A stretch of DNA of 64,000 bases from Actinomycetaceae bacterium (lineage in GTDB: Bacteria; Actinomycetota; Actinomycetes; Actinomycetales; Actinomycetaceae), in the NCBI GenBank assembly GCA_030532405.1, contig JAUNLF010000002.1:186001-250000 (forward strand), in the 5' to 3' direction. The notes under the pieces were generated by a model. The model did no database searches. It was not told where the DNA came from and worked only from the letters and a program-made list of their open reading frames with translations. The translations under genes were made by a program, and so were the position numbers. Positions 17,819-30,519 of the stretch are shown here, in pieces (the first letter of the stretch is position 1; every line of letters begins with the position of its first letter).

Positions 17819-20800
17819 TTGATCGACGCCAATGCTTTCGACAAGCTTCACATTGGACTCGCGACTGCTGATGACATCCACAGGTGGAGCCATGGCGAAG
17901 TAAAGAAACCAGAAACGATCAACTACCGTACGCTCAAGCCGGAAAAGGAAGGCTTGTTCTGTGAGCGCATTTTTGGTCCCACCAGGGACTGGGAGTGCCA
18001 GTGCGGTAAGTACAAGCGCGTGCGCTACAAGGGCATCGTGTGTGAGCGATGCGGTGTAGAGGTCGCGCGTGCTGACGTGCGCCGTGAGCGTATGGGCCAC
18101 ATTGAGCTCGCCGCTCCGGTCACCCACATTTGGTACTTCAAGGGCGTGCCGTCACGCCTTGGCTACCTGCTTGACCTTGCGCCGAAGGACCTGGAGAAGG
18201 TTATTTACTTCGCCGCGTACATGATCACGGAGGTGGACGAGGACGCTCGCCACGAAGACCTACCGACTCTACGCAACGAGCTTGAGGTAGAGCGCAAGCG
18301 CATCGAGGATCGTCGCGATGCAGCCATTAACGCCCGCGCGGAGGCCCTTGAGGCCAAGCTGGCTGAGATGGAAGAAAAGGGCAACAAGCAGGAGACCCGC
18401 GACAAGGAGCGTCGCGCCGGTGAGCGCGAAATGAACCAGATTCGCCGCGGCTTCGAGCAAAAGCTTGAGCGCCTCGAAGAGGTCTGGGACAAGTTCGTGA
18501 ACCTGAAGGTCGGTGACCTGGAGGGTGACGAACTCGCGTTCCGCGACATGCAGGCCCGCTACGGCATTTACTTCAAGGGTTCGATGGGTGCAGCCGCTAT
18601 TCAAAAGCGTCTGCAGAACTTTGACCTTGAAGCGGAAGCTGAGAAGCTTCGCGAAACCATTAACACGGGTACCGGTCAGCGTAAGACCCGCGCCCTCAAG
18701 CGCCTAAAGGTCGTTAACGCGTTCCTCACCACCGATAACGTTCCCGAAGCCATGGTTCTGGATGCCATCCCGGTTATTCCGCCGGACCTGCGTCCCATGG
18801 TTCAGCTGGACGGTGGCCGCTTTGCGACCTCGGACCTGAACGACCTGTACCGCCGCGTGATTAACCGTAACAACCGCCTGAAGCGACTTTTGGAGCTGAA
18901 CGCTCCGGAGATCATCGTCAACAACGAAAAGCGCATGCTGCAAGAGTCCGTTGACGCACTGTTCGACAACGGTCGCCGCGGCCGCCCGGTTTCCGGACCG
19001 GGTAACCGCCCGCTGAAGTCGATCTCCGACATGCTGAAGGGTAAGCAGGGACGTTTCCGTCAGAACCTGCTCGGTAAGCGCGTTGACTACTCTGGCCGTT
19101 CGGTTATTGTTGTTGGCCCGCAACTGAAGCTCCACCAGGCTGGTCTGCCCAAGCAGATGGCCCTGGAGCTGTTCAAGCCCTTCGTCATGAAGCGCCTGAT
19201 CGAGAAGAAGTACGCGCAGAACATCAAGGCCGCGCAGCGCAAGGTTGACCGTTCGCGCCCCGAGGTGTGGGACGTCCTCGACGAAGTAATTCGCGAGCAC
19301 CCGGTTTTGCTGAACCGTGCACCCACGCTTCACCGCCTCGGCATTCAGGCGTTCGAACCGCAGCTGATTGAAGGTAAGGCTATTCAGCTGCACCCGCTCG
19401 TTTGTGGCGCGTTCAACGCTGACTTCGACGGCGACCAGATGGCTGTTCACCTTCCGCTCGGTGCGGAGGCGCAGGCTGAGGCCCGCATCCTCATGCTTTC
19501 CGCGAACAACATTTTGAAGCCGTCCGACGGCCGCCCCGTGACCATGCCGTCGCACGACATGATCATCGGCCTTTACTACCTGACCCTGGATCCGGATCCG
19601 CGCGTCGAGGTCGCACGCGACCCCGAAACCGGCGAGCAAATCATCCCGCGTTTCAGCTCGGTAGCAGAAGCAATCATGGCGTTTGACCGCGGCACGTTGG
19701 ACATCAACGCTCGCGCAATCATCCGTTTCGACGAAGTCGTGCCGCCCAAGGGCTGGCAGGCTCCCGAAGGATGGCAAGAGGGCGACCCGATTGAACTTGA
19801 GACCTCTCTTGGTCGCGCAATGTTCAACGACCTACTGCCGTCGGACTACCCGTACGTCGAGGCCCTGGTCGACAAGAAGAAGCTAGGCAAGGTTGTGAAC
19901 GACCTCGCCGAGCTATACCCGAAGGTCCTGGTTGCCGAGTCGCTAGACGCCCTCAAGGCCGCCGGATTCTACTGGTCCACCTGGTCTGGCTTGACGCTGA
20001 CGTTCAACGACATTGTTGCGCCGGAAAACAAGGGCGAAATCCTCGCCCAGTACGAATCCGCCGCAGCGAAGATCCAGCGCGACTACGAAATCGGTAAGAT
20101 CACCGAGGACGAGCGCTACAACGCCCTCGTTGAAACATGGACCGCGGCAACCCGCGAAGTTGCAGACGCCATGGAGGCAGCGTTCCCCGAGCGCAACAAC
20201 CTATTCCAAATGGTTGACTCCGGTGCGCGTGGTAACTGGGATCAGGTTCGCCAGCTGGCCGGTATGCGTGGCCTCGTGTCGGACCCGAAGCAGAAGCTCA
20301 TTGAGCGTCCGATTAAGGCGAACTACCGCGAGGGCCTCACGGTTCTCGAGTACTTCATCGCGACCCACGGTGCTCGTAAGGGTCTGGCTGACACGGCTCT
20401 GCGTACGGCTGACTCCGGTTACCTAACGCGCCGCCTGGTCGACGTTTCGCAGGACGTCATCGTCCACGAGGCCGACTGTGGTACGCGTCGCGGCCTCATG
20501 ATGCAGATCGCTGAACTGGATGACGAGGGTAAGGCGCACCGCCTCGACACTGTCGAGACCACCGCCTACGCTCGTACGCTGGCCACCGACGCTAAGGACG
20601 CCGAAGGCAACGTTATTGCCGAGGCCGGTGTTGACGTGGGCGACGTCGTAATCGACAAGCTCGTCGAAGCCGGAATCACCGAGATCAAGGTTCGCTCCGT
20701 GCTGAACTGTGAGTCCCCGGTCGGCACCTGCGCGGCCTGCTACGGTCGCTCGCTCGCTTCCGGCAAGCGCGTCGACATCGGCGAGGCCGTCGGCATTATC

Positions 20801-21736
20801 GCCGCCCAGTCGATTGGCGAGCCCGGCACACAGCTGACGATGCGTACCTTCCACACCGGTGGTGTCGCATCCGCAGCTGACATTACGCAGGGTCTGCCCC
20901 GTGTTCAGGAGCTCTTCGAAGCGCGTACCCCGAAGGGTGAAGCCACCATGGCTGAAGCCGCCGGCAAGGTACACATCGACGACTCCGACGCGGCCACCCG
21001 CAAGATCGTCATCACGCGTGACGACGGCGAGCCGGATCTGGTGGTTGAGGTTTCGCGCAGGCAGGAACTTCTTGTCGAAGAGGGCGAGCACATCGCGGTT
21101 GGCACCAAGCTAACCACCGGCCGCCTGGACCCCAAGAAGATGCTCCGCATCCGCAACAAGTCCGAAACGCAGCGCCAGCTCGTTGACGAAGTTCAGGAAG
21201 TGTACCGCTCGCAGGGCGTGGACATTCACTCCAAGCACATCGAGGTAATCGTTCGCCAGATGCTGCGCCGCGTGACCGTCCTCGACGATCCGGGCGATAC
21301 CGACCTGCTACCCGGTCAGCTTGTTGACGAGGTCGAGTTCAAGCGCATCAACCGCGCAACCGTCGCGGAAGGTGGCCGTCCGGCCGCTGGACGCCCCGAA
21401 CTCATGGGTATCACCAAGGCCTCGCTTGCAACCGACTCGTGGCTCGCGGCCGCATCGTTCCAAGAGACCACCAAGATCCTGACCGAAGCCGCGATGAGCG
21501 CCAAGTCGGATCCGCTGGTAGGCCTTAAGGAAAACGTCATTCTCGGTAAGCTCATCCCGGCCGGCACCGGCCTGCCGCGCTATAACAACGTGCGCGTCGA
21601 GCCCACCGCAGAAGCTATGGCTAACGCCGACTACGTTGAAGCCGACTTCCAGATCGGCGAGGTTGACGAGGACTTCCTCGCATCCCTCGACTCGATCGAC
21701 TTCGGAGCAACGTTCTCGGACCCGGACTTCCGTTAA
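17819..21736 (+). CDS. rpoC: RNA polymerase beta' subunit
   Basis: The 1305-residue beta' subunit carries the catalytic magnesium site [12 protein letters not shown] at about 533-544. The N-terminal zinc ribbon is [13 protein letters not shown] followed by VCERCG, and the second zinc site is built from the Cys of EADCGTRRG and [13 protein letters not shown]. The TTG at 17819 starts [15 protein letters not shown], which matches the usual actinobacterial N-terminus, and AGAAGG lies 7 bases upstream. The open frame extends 30 codons further up into non-conserved sequence, which I reject. The Ala-Glu-Lys-rich helical stretch near 150-220 is the actinobacterial-type coiled insertion. Confidence 0.98.
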   Translation: MIDANAFDKLHIGLATADDIHRWSHGEVKKPETINYRTLKPEKEGLFCERIFGPTRDWECQCGKYKRVRYKGIVCERCGVEVARADVRRERMGHIELAAPVTHIWYFKGVPSRLGYLLDLAPKDLEKVIYFAAYMITEVDEDARHEDLPTLRNELEVERKRIEDRRDAAINARAEALEAKLAEMEEKGNKQETRDKERRAGEREMNQIRRGFEQKLERLEEVWDKFVNLKVGDLEGDELAFRDMQARYGIYFKGSMGAAAIQKRLQNFDLEAEAEKLRETINTGTGQRKTRALKRLKVVNAFLTTDNVPEAMVLDAIPVIPPDLRPMVQLDGGRFATSDLNDLYRRVINRNNRLKRLLELNAPEIIVNNEKRMLQESVDALFDNGRRGRPVSGPGNRPLKSISDMLKGKQGRFRQNLLGKRVDYSGRSVIVVGPQLKLHQAGLPKQMALELFKPFVMKRLIEKKYAQNIKAAQRKVDRSRPEVWDVLDEVIREHPVLLNRAPTLHRLGIQAFEPQLIEGKAIQLHPLVCGAFNADFDGDQMAVHLPLGAEAQAEARILMLSANNILKPSDGRPVTMPSHDMIIGLYYLTLDPDPRVEVARDPETGEQIIPRFSSVAEAIMAFDRGTLDINARAIIRFDEVVPPKGWQAPEGWQEGDPIELETSLGRAMFNDLLPSDYPYVEALVDKKKLGKVVNDLAELYPKVLVAESLDALKAAGFYWSTWSGLTLTFNDIVAPENKGEILAQYESAAAKIQRDYEIGKITEDERYNALVETWTAATREVADAMEAAFPERNNLFQMVDSGARGNWDQVRQLAGMRGLVSDPKQKLIERPIKANYREGLTVLEYFIATHGARKGLADTALRTADSGYLTRRLVDVSQDVIVHEADCGTRRGLMMQIAELDDEGKAHRLDTVETTAYARTLATDAKDAEGNVIAEAGVDVGDVVIDKLVEAGITEIKVRSVLNCESPVGTCAACYGRSLASGKRVDIGEAVGIIAAQSIGEPGTQLTMRTFHTGGVASAADITQGLPRVQELFEARTPKGEATMAEAAGKVHIDDSDAATRKIVITRDDGEPDLVVEVSRRQELLVEEGEHIAVGTKLTTGRLDPKKMLRIRNKSETQRQLVDEVQEVYRSQGVDIHSKHIEVIVRQMLRRVTVLDDPGDTDLLPGQLVDEVEFKRINRATVAEGGRPAAGRPELMGITKASLATDSWLAAASFQETTKILTEAAMSAKSDPLVGLKENVILGKLIPAGTGLPRYNNVRVEPTAEAMANADYVEADFQIGEVDEDFLASLDSIDFGATFSDPDFR

Positions 21737-21770
21737 GCCATTCAAAGCTGAGTTAGCTTAGTGCTCAGTA

Positions 21771-21802
21771 GGTTTCGCCCCCGCTTCGGCGGGGGCGAAA
21801 CC
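21771..21802 (+). terminator. terminator of rpoB-rpoC
   Basis: A perfect 14-bp stem GGTTTCGCCCCCGC/GCGGGGGCGAAACC is capped by a UUCG-type tetraloop, 34 bases after the rpoC stop. There is no T-run after it, but the stem is very stable. Confidence 0.8.
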
Positions 21803-21812
21803 AATTCACCAA

Positions 21813-21918
21813 CCCAGCGCCCCGGCGGCAAGCCAGTCGAAGTGTTAGCTCAGGTGGGGGAGCGGCCCAGCGGCCCGGCTGCAAGCCAGCCGAAGTGTTA
21901 GCTCAGGTGGGGGAGCGG
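21813..21918. repeat. 53-bp tandem duplication downstream of rpoC
   Basis: Two adjacent 53-bp units (21813-21865 and 21866-21918), both beginning CCCAGCG and ending GTGGGGGAGCGG, differ at only three or so positions. A partial third copy (CCCAG) follows. They contain no gene that I can support. Confidence 0.9.
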
Positions 21919-22281
21919 CCCAGTCCGCCCTCAACAATCAAAACACTGTTAAATCGCGCACAAACGCACGCCAGAAAACACCCCAACATTGACCATACCG
22001 GGCAAAAAGCCATATATTGGTTGGCGGTGCCCGCGTCGCCGGGCTACTACCGCTCAACAAACGCAGTCCAACAGACCGCAAATGTTGACAAGTGGGCTCC
22101 CAGACAGTTCGTCGGAGCTCCGGACGTCATCCTTTAACCCTCACAACTTTGCGACAGTGAGGCTAATGGCGGGCCGGCCCTGACGGACACCCGTGTGCCC
22201 ACAATCAGGGAAGCGCAAACAAGCGCTTAACCGGCGCCGCGAAACTAGATTTTAGAAATAACAAAGGAAGACGGAGAAGTA
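21919..22281. other. intergenic region before the rpsL operon; no gene seen
   Basis: These 363 bases complete the rpoC-rpsL gap. Two short plus-strand frames lie inside, but with no ribosome binding site and no family resemblance. The region must hold the promoter of rpsL-rpsG-fusA. TTGACA occurs at 22084-22089 without a convincing -10 at 17 bases, and TAGATT lies near 22246, so I do not assign a site. Confidence 0.5.
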
Positions 22282-22656
22282 GTGCCTACAATCCAGCAGC
22301 TGGTGCGCAAAGGACGCAGCACCAAGCCCGCGAAGGCTGCAACCCCCGCGCTAAAGGGAAGCCCCCAGCGCCGCGGCGTTTGCACCCGCGTATTTACTAC
22401 CACGCCGAAGAAGCCGAACTCGGCTCTGCGTAAGGTCGCTCGTGTGCGCCTATCCTCGGGCATTGAGGTCACCGCATACATTCCCGGTGAAGGCCACAAC
22501 CTGCAGGAGCACTCCATTGTGCTAGTCCGCGGCGGTCGCGTTAAGGACCTCCCCGGCGTTCGCTACCACATCGTGCGCGGCGCGCTCGACACCCAGGGTG
22601 TTCGCGGCCGCCAGCAGGCACGTTCCCACTACGGCGCGAAGAAGGAGAAGAAGTAA
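22282..22656 (+). CDS. rpsL: 30S ribosomal protein S12
   Basis: S12 sits at the decoding centre and governs accuracy. The 124-residue protein starts [11 protein letters not shown] after a GTG initiator, and keeps [17 protein letters not shown] near 41-57 and [21 protein letters not shown] near 85-105. The two lysines where streptomycin resistance usually arises are unchanged. GGAGAAG precedes the start. It overlaps the rpsG start by one base. Confidence 0.98.
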   Translation: MPTIQQLVRKGRSTKPAKAATPALKGSPQRRGVCTRVFTTTPKKPNSALRKVARVRLSSGIEVTAYIPGEGHNLQEHSIVLVRGGRVKDLPGVRYHIVRGALDTQGVRGRQQARSHYGAKKEKK

Positions 22657-23126
22657 TGCCTCGTAAGGGCCCAGCTCCCAAACGCCCCCTAGTCGAAGAT
22701 CCCGTATACGGCTCGAAGGTCGTCTCCCAGCTCGTTAACCGCGTGCTCCTAGACGGCAAGCGTTCCGTAGCGCAGGGCATCGTTTACGGTGCACTCGCAG
22801 GCGTCGGCGAAAAGACCGACCAGGATCCCGTAGTCGTGCTAAAGCGCGCGCTCGACAACATTCGTCCGTCCCTCGAGGTTCGCTCCCGCCGCGTCGGTGG
22901 CGCAACCTACCAGGTTCCGGTCGAGGTCCGCTCATCGCGTTCCACCACGCTGGCACTCCGCTGGCTCGTGGACTTCTCGCGTCAACGTCGCGAAAAGTCG
23001 ATGACCGAGCGTTTGATGAACGAGATTCTGGATGCTTCCAACGGCCTCGGTGCCGCTGTAAAGCGTCGCGAAGATATGCACAAGATGGCGGAGTCCAACA
23101 AGGCTTTCGCTCACTACCGCTGGTAA
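22656..23126 (+). CDS. rpsG: 30S ribosomal protein S7
   Basis: S7 starts assembly of the 30S head and contacts E-site tRNA. It has the standard actinobacterial length of 156 residues, with [20 protein letters not shown], the [20 protein letters not shown] helix region, [20 protein letters not shown] and a C-terminal [15 protein letters not shown]. The ATG shares its A with the rpsL TAA, so the two are translationally coupled. Confidence 0.98.
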   Translation: MPRKGPAPKRPLVEDPVYGSKVVSQLVNRVLLDGKRSVAQGIVYGALAGVGEKTDQDPVVVLKRALDNIRPSLEVRSRRVGGATYQVPVEVRSSRSTTLALRWLVDFSRQRREKSMTERLMNEILDASNGLGAAVKRREDMHKMAESNKAFAHYRW

Positions 23127-23168
23127 TACCAGTACTGCCCGTAGCAGACACAAGCGAAGGAAACACAC

Positions 23169-25286
<2,118 letters not shown>

Positions 25287-25427
25287 GCGCCTGCTCAAGC
25301 CTAAAATGAGGCGTTAACCCGCCCACAGTAATAAAATCCAGTAGTAACAGATTCTTAGCAAGTGTTAGGCTACTTCCTAGCACTAAGCTGTTAAGAAACT
25401 CATCTACCCGAGTCCAGGAGGACACAA

Positions 25428-26618
25428 GTGGCGAAGGCCAAGTTCGAGCGTACGAAACCGCACGTAAACATCGGTACCATCGGTCACGTTGACCATGGTA
25501 AGACCACCCTGACCGCGGCGATCACCAAGGTTCTGGCAGACCAGTACCCCGATCTGAACGAGTTCACCCCGTTCGACCAGGTCGACAACGCTCCTGAAGA
25601 GCGCGACCGTGGTATTACCATTAACGTTTCCCACGTTGAGTACCAGACCGACAAGCGTCACTACGCACACGTCGACGCCCCCGGTCACGCTGACTACGTT
25701 AAGAACATGATTACCGGTGCTGCCCAGATGGACGGCGCTATCCTCGTAGTCGCAGCAACCGACGGCCCGATGGCTCAGACCCGCGAGCACGTTCTGCTTG
25801 CGCGCCAGGTTGGCGTTCCGACGATCGTTGTTGCTCTTAACAAGTCCGACATGGTCGACGACGAAGAAATGCTTGAGCTGGTTGAGGAAGAGGTTCGCGA
25901 GCTTCTGTCCTCGCAGGGCTTCGATGGTGACAACACCCCGATCCACCGCGTTTCCGCTCTTAAGGCTCTTGAGGGCGAAGAAGAGTGGGTCAAGGCTGTT
26001 CAGGACCTCATGGCAACCGTTGACGAGTACGTCCCGACGCCGGAGCGCGACATGGACAAGCCGTTCCTCATGCCGATTGAGGACGTCTTCACCATTACCG
26101 GTCGTGGCACCGTTGTTACCGGCCGTGTAGAGCGTGGCAAGCTGCCGATCAACGCTGAGGTCGAGATCCTCGGTATCCGTGACCCGCAGAAGACCACCGT
26201 CACCGGTATTGAGATGTTCCACAAGTCCATGGATGAAGCATGGGCAGGCGAGAACTGTGGTCTACTTCTTCGCGGCACCAAGCGCGAGGACGTTGAGCGT
26301 GGCCAGGTCGTAGCCGTTCCCGGTTCGATCACCCCGCACACCAAGTTCAAGGGCCAGGTCTACATCCTGAAGAAGGAGGAGGGTGGCCGTCACAAGCCGT
26401 TCTTCACCAACTACCGCCCGCAGTTCTACTTCCGTACCACGGACGTAACCGGCATCATCGAGCTGCCGGAGGGCACCGACATGGTTATGCCTGGCGACAC
26501 GACTGAGATCTCCGTTGAGCTCATTCAGCCGATCGCTATGGAGGCCGGCCTCGGCTTCGCTATCCGCGAGGGTGGCCGCACCGTTGGCTCCGGTCGTGTG
26601 ACCGAGGTTCTTTCCTAA
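25428..26618 (+). CDS. tuf: elongation factor Tu
   Basis: EF-Tu delivers aminoacyl-tRNA to the ribosome. At 396 residues it shows [14 protein letters not shown] at about 19-32, [48 protein letters not shown], and domains 2 and 3 ending [16 protein letters not shown] start with AGGAGGA. The 141-base gap from fusA contains AT-rich sequence (TAAGCT at 25384-25389) that could be a separate promoter, as is usual for tuf. Its terminator marks the left edge of the accessory island. Confidence 0.98.
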   Translation: MAKAKFERTKPHVNIGTIGHVDHGKTTLTAAITKVLADQYPDLNEFTPFDQVDNAPEERDRGITINVSHVEYQTDKRHYAHVDAPGHADYVKNMITGAAQMDGAILVVAATDGPMAQTREHVLLARQVGVPTIVVALNKSDMVDDEEMLELVEEEVRELLSSQGFDGDNTPIHRVSALKALEGEEEWVKAVQDLMATVDEYVPTPERDMDKPFLMPIEDVFTITGRGTVVTGRVERGKLPINAEVEILGIRDPQKTTVTGIEMFHKSMDEAWAGENCGLLLRGTKREDVERGQVVAVPGSITPHTKFKGQVYILKKEEGGRHKPFFTNYRPQFYFRTTDVTGIIELPEGTDMVMPGDTTEISVELIQPIAMEAGLGFAIREGGRTVGSGRVTEVLS

Positions 26619-26633
26619 GTCTTAGCTGACTAA

Positions 26634-26672
26634 ATAGTTTTGGCCCAGAGCAATGCTCTGGGCCAAAACTAT
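26634..26672 (+). terminator. terminator of tuf
   Basis: A 19-bp perfect inverted repeat, ATAGTTTTGGCCCAGAGCA with its complement, has a 1- to 3-base loop and a T-rich 3' arm (CAAAACTATTTC). It ends the str operon 15 bases after the tuf stop. Confidence 0.92.
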
Positions 26673-26823
26673 TTCTAAAAACTCCAAGATTGCACGGCAG
26701 ACGCTGGTGTAGTTGGCGTTATTTTTACGCGCCATTGTGGCACAAAGTTGCTTTAACGTTTTAGCTTTAACGACAACGGTTTGTTTTATTATTTCGAAAA
26801 AGACAGAAATAGATGCATTTGTC

Positions 26824-26904
26824 TTGAAAAGAGTTGTTTAAGAGTCTAGTTATTCACCCAAAGTTGGTGCTAGGGTGATTTTGTCCGGTACTAAACCGGT
26901 TCAT
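26824..26904 (+). promoter_or_regulatory. promoter region and LacI-type operator of the GH85 gene
   Basis: TTGAAA (26824-26829) and TAGTTA (26847-26852) are 17 bases apart. A second candidate pair is TTGGTG (26864-26869) and TACTAA (26889-26894). CTAAACCGGTTCAT at 26891-26904, with the palindromic core AACCGGTT, resembles the generic LacI/GalR-family operator and lies 31 bases before the start codon. The whole tuf-GH85 gap (26673-26935) is AT-rich compared with the flanks. It also contains a weaker CG-centred inverted repeat, GCTTTAACGTTTTAGC, at 26750-26765. Confidence 0.45.
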
Positions 26905-26935
26905 TAACACCTAGCTAAAAGCAAAGGAGCTTTGA

Positions 26936-29900
26936 GTGACTTTAAGTAAAGGTGCACGCGCGAAGCGCTGGGGTTCCGTCGCGATTACGGGGCTTGCTAT
27001 TACAGCCTTAGCAACTCCACTTGCATTTGGTGCTGACTCTTATCCGCCACAAGGTGACGCTAGTGTCAAAGCATCACAACCGGTCGTGTCGGGTTACCGT
27101 GTCCAAAATATTCGAGACTGGTCCCCGGAATCTGATCCGTACGCAGAGCAACTACGTGCAACTGTTCCGTTGCAAGAACGTAATGAAGCGAATCCGCAGA
27201 CGCAGGTCAAACCTGAGCTTGATGGCAAGGCAGAAATCATGCTCATGCAGGGCGACTACGGTAACTCGTTCTTTGGGTCGACGACTCATAACAATACGTT
27301 TGGCGAGTTGGCGTTCAACTTCTGGCAGTACGCCGACTACTGGTCACCCTGGCACGGAGCTGCCTCGGTTGGCGTTCCGCAGGCAATCTACGATCCCCAA
27401 AACTCTGATTGGCGAAATCGTGGTTTCGAGTTCGGCGTGATGACACTACCAACACGTGAGTATACAAATGCTGCTCACCGTAACGGCGTGAAATCTATTG
27501 CTGTACTGTATTTTGACCCCTACTTCCGTCCAGGACTGACCTACAAGGAGCTCTTTGAAAAGGATGCGGACGGCAATTACGTGGTGGCCGACAAACTGGT
27601 CGAGATGGCTAACTATTACGGCTTTGACGGCTATTTCTTGAATGAGGAAGAAGGCGGCCCGGCCCGCGAAGAGTTCAAACCATTTATGGCATACCTGACG
27701 TCGAAGGGGCTTTATACACAGTGGTATGACACAAACTCCTATATGGATGCCCGAAAGGCTCAGTGGCTTAGTGATGAGCAGTACGGCAAAATCCATGACT
27801 CGGTATTCGTAAACTACGGAAATAATGGTTCGCAAATGCACGAGTGGTCAGTGCAGAACGGATATGACCCTTACGCGCAGGTATTTGCAGGTATCGAAGC
27901 AAACCAAACAGGATTCGCCGGTGATGGGGGAGTATCCAGGGGGTTCGCCTCGGCAGAGAATCACTCGCCGCTGACTTCTATCGCCCTCTTTACGCCATCA
28001 GATCATTATCAGCGCGAACTTGACGGAAAGATTGAGGGGCTAACAGGGAGGGTCGATAAAACTAAGCCTTTCATGCAGCAGCAGCCGTATCAGTGGATGA
28101 TCGCTGATCGTGAGCGCATGTATTTCTCCGGTGCCTATTCCGATGTGACAAAGACAGGCCCCGAAAATACGCAGACTCGACCCGAAATCGCTGTAGACGA
28201 GGAGGGTTGGATTGGTGTAGCAGACTTTGTTCCCGCACGGTCTGTAATTGATGGGACCGAATTCGCAACTGATTTCTCAACGGGAAAGGGGATGAGGTCG
28301 TACACCAATGGTGGCATCACCAATGACTCAGAGTGGATTGACCTTGGTGCACAATCAATCCTGCCGTCTTGGCAGTGGTGGATAAGCACAGAGTCTGGCG
28401 ACACTACGTTGGAGGCTGACTTCGACTACGGGCCGGAACCACGCGTGGACATTTATGGCAACGAAATCTCTACACCGTTCGAGCCAGTGGGTGCATACAA
28501 TGGGGGTAACTCGTTGGTTTTGCACGGCGACATCTCCGAGCCTCACGACCTGCGTCTATTTAAGACTGATCTTGCGATCGCTGAAGATTCCAAAGCAAAA
28601 GTAACCTTGCGCGCAGCCGCTAACGGAAACTTGAGTCTCAAGCTCGGCCTCGTATTCAAAGACGATGCTGAACAGACCGTAGCAGTTGATCTTCCAGAAG
28701 TCACGAGCGAATGGACTACTGCGGAAATTGATCTATCGGAGTTCGCGGGCAAGCAGATCGCAACAATCGGTTTGATAATCGATGGACAAGCCACGGGGGC
28801 GCAGGTCAATATCGGCGAACTATCGGTAGGAAGGGCATCCACTAATGCTCCGGCGACTCCCACAGGACTGAACGTTCGCGAATTAAATACCGACGGATCG
28901 GCGACCGTAGCGTGGGATATTGGCGAGTTTGAACAGGTCGACTACTACGTGCTGGAAGCCATCGGAAATGATGGTCAAGTACGCCATCTGGGCAAGACGT
29001 TTGGTGACGTTCATTATGTGAAGGACGTGGGGCTTGATGGTGACTACTTCTTGTCGGTTCGCGCTATTGGTAAGTCTGGTTTGTCTTCGGAGCCGGCGAT
29101 GGTTTTCGTAGGTTCAAGCGCGTTGCCAACCGATCTCGAAATAAATGAGGCTATGGATGAAAACGAACACTTTGCGGAAGCAGTCAACGCCGGTGAAGTT
29201 GAGGTGTCCTGGCAGTCTCCCGCAAGTGGTGCAGATGGGTACACAGTGCGCATGGAGACCTTGTACGCAGATGCGGTAAGTCCATTCCATGGTTACACAC
29301 AGCGCCACGTCGGGGCTGACACCACATCTGTTACGTTACCGGCACCACTTGAAGGCATGAAGTTCCGTGTAACTGTTACGCCGGATGGGTATGACTCGAG
29401 TGCTGTGGCAGCCAAGTCAGTGGTTGGCCGTTACCACGACGCATACTCTGCGCCACTTGAGATGCGAGACGTTAGTTTGCTTGGGGGTGCGAGCTTCCAA
29501 CTGAACAATCCCACATCTAATGACTGGCAACAAATAGTGTCCGCTGGTGATGAGGAATGGACAGCGACTCGCGGTAAGAGTAACCGCTCCTCGTGGGGGC
29601 AAAGTGATGAGAACGGTAGTCTCACGAAGCGGCGCACGGTTGAATCGCAGATCGAGTACGTTATCCGTGACTACGCGGGCAATGTTTCGCAGGGTCTTGC
29701 TGTCAAGAACGATGATGGTGAAGCGCAACTTGTAGACTCCGCGGCTCCGCAAGTGTGGGGCACGCCCTGGGGAGTTCAGGATGTTGCAGCTGGCAAAGAA
29801 ATGGTTCCGGTGGAAATCACAGCTGTTGACAATACGTCCGATGTGACTGTAGCTGTCGGCTTTGTTGAGGCGTCACAAGCTGTGGATGAGGAAGGTGATT

Positions 29901-30430
29901 CTGCAGAGGTTATGACAGACCTGGCCGACGGTATCACGTTCGATGCGCAGACCCTTACCATCAGTGGAACGCCTACCTGGGAGGGGGAACGGATCCTACG
30001 GGTTATAGCGATGGATGAGTCATCGAATAAGGAAACTTTCGACTTCACGGTGAGGGCGCACGGTGTGCCCGAAGGATCCCCGGATCCGGAAGAACCTGGT
30101 ACGACGGAAACCACGGATCCCGAAAAGCCTGGTACGACGGAAACCACGGATCCCGAAAAGCCGGAAACATCTGATGATCCGACCGAACCCGAGGAGCCTG
30201 TTATTCCTGAGGAGCCGACTGCTCCTGAGGAATCTACCCAACCGTCGGTATCGGTTGATCCTGGGCAGAGCGGAATGACCGATCCGTCGCAATTGGGTGA
30301 TAATCAGAAGCCTAACAAGCAGGGGTTAGCGCAGACAGGTGTGCAGGTGGCTGCTTTGGCTGTGCTCGGCATAGGATTGGGGGCTCTAGGAATTTCGGCT
30401 GTGACTATTAGTCGTAGGAAGCGCATGTAG
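26936..30430 (+). CDS. surface-anchored endo-beta-N-acetylglucosaminidase, GH85
   Basis: GH85 enzymes cut the chitobiose core of N-linked glycans, leaving one GlcNAc on the protein. The 1164-residue protein has a signal peptide (Lys/Arg N-terminus, hydrophobic 14-31, likely cut near AFG-AD). The catalytic block FDGYFLNEEE at 230-239 has the substrate-assisting Asn236 and acid/base Glu238 expected for the family, with HGAASVGVPQAIYDP and VKSIAVLYFDPYF upstream. A beta-sandwich-like region follows, then a fibronectin-III-like domain (about 638-735), further Ig-like segments, a Pro/Thr/Glu stalk (about 1042-1125), LAQTG at 1131-1135, a hydrophobic helix and RRKRM. The LAxTG form suggests class E sortase anchoring. 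GTG start with AAGGAGC. The exact glycan is not known from sequence. Confidence 0.9.
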   Translation: MTLSKGARAKRWGSVAITGLAITALATPLAFGADSYPPQGDASVKASQPVVSGYRVQNIRDWSPESDPYAEQLRATVPLQERNEANPQTQVKPELDGKAEIMLMQGDYGNSFFGSTTHNNTFGELAFNFWQYADYWSPWHGAASVGVPQAIYDPQNSDWRNRGFEFGVMTLPTREYTNAAHRNGVKSIAVLYFDPYFRPGLTYKELFEKDADGNYVVADKLVEMANYYGFDGYFLNEEEGGPAREEFKPFMAYLTSKGLYTQWYDTNSYMDARKAQWLSDEQYGKIHDSVFVNYGNNGSQMHEWSVQNGYDPYAQVFAGIEANQTGFAGDGGVSRGFASAENHSPLTSIALFTPSDHYQRELDGKIEGLTGRVDKTKPFMQQQPYQWMIADRERMYFSGAYSDVTKTGPENTQTRPEIAVDEEGWIGVADFVPARSVIDGTEFATDFSTGKGMRSYTNGGITNDSEWIDLGAQSILPSWQWWISTESGDTTLEADFDYGPEPRVDIYGNEISTPFEPVGAYNGGNSLVLHGDISEPHDLRLFKTDLAIAEDSKAKVTLRAAANGNLSLKLGLVFKDDAEQTVAVDLPEVTSEWTTAEIDLSEFAGKQIATIGLIIDGQATGAQVNIGELSVGRASTNAPATPTGLNVRELNTDGSATVAWDIGEFEQVDYYVLEAIGNDGQVRHLGKTFGDVHYVKDVGLDGDYFLSVRAIGKSGLSSEPAMVFVGSSALPTDLEINEAMDENEHFAEAVNAGEVEVSWQSPASGADGYTVRMETLYADAVSPFHGYTQRHVGADTTSVTLPAPLEGMKFRVTVTPDGYDSSAVAAKSVVGRYHDAYSAPLEMRDVSLLGGASFQLNNPTSNDWQQIVSAGDEEWTATRGKSNRSSWGQSDENGSLTKRRTVESQIEYVIRDYAGNVSQGLAVKNDDGEAQLVDSAAPQVWGTPWGVQDVAAGKEMVPVEITAVDNTSDVTVAVGFVEASQAVDEEGDSAEVMTDLADGITFDAQTLTISGTPTWEGERILRVIAMDESSNKETFDFTVRAHGVPEGSPDPEEPGTTETTDPEKPGTTETTDPEKPETSDDPTEPEEPVIPEEPTAPEESTQPSVSVDPGQSGMTDPSQLGDNQKPNKQGLAQTGVQVAALAVLGIGLGALGISAVTISRRKRM
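30095..30160. repeat. 33-bp tandem repeat in the stalk of the GH85 protein
   Basis: Two exact 33-bp units (30095-30127, 30128-30160) encode an 11-residue Pro-Gly-Thr-Thr-Glu-Thr-Thr-Asp-Pro-Glu-Lys repeat, in frame. This is a wall-spanning linker whose length may vary between strains. Confidence 0.9.
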
Positions 30431-30441
30431 TCAGGTAAATC

Positions 30442-30495
30442 AAATAGCCCCGAGAAGCAAGACCAGAATTAGTCGTTAACTTCCCGGGGCTATTT
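30442..30495. terminator. bidirectional terminator between the GH85 and importer genes
   Basis: AAATAGCCCCG(A)GAAG at 30442-30457 pairs with CTTC(C)CGGGGCTATTT at 30480-30495, with one mismatch and a 22-base loop. A- and T-runs flank the stem on both strands, so it can serve both convergent genes. Confidence 0.8.
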
Positions 30496-30519
30496 CAATT
30501 TCGCAATGAAGTTGGTGTT

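Noticed and set aside
18704-19777. 357-codon minus-strand open frame opposite rpoC
   Set aside because: It mirrors the strongly conserved rpoC coding frame, has no ribosome binding site and no family motif. Long antisense frames are expected in high-GC genes.
21895-22183. Two short plus-strand frames in the rpoC-rpsL gap
   Set aside because: One begins within the tandem repeat, neither has a ribosome binding site and the composition is non-coding.
26750-26765. Second operator candidate GCTTTAACGTTTTAGC upstream of the GH85 gene
   Set aside because: It has a CG centre and some symmetry but two central mismatches per arm and lies upstream of the promoter candidates; too weak to list as a separate site.
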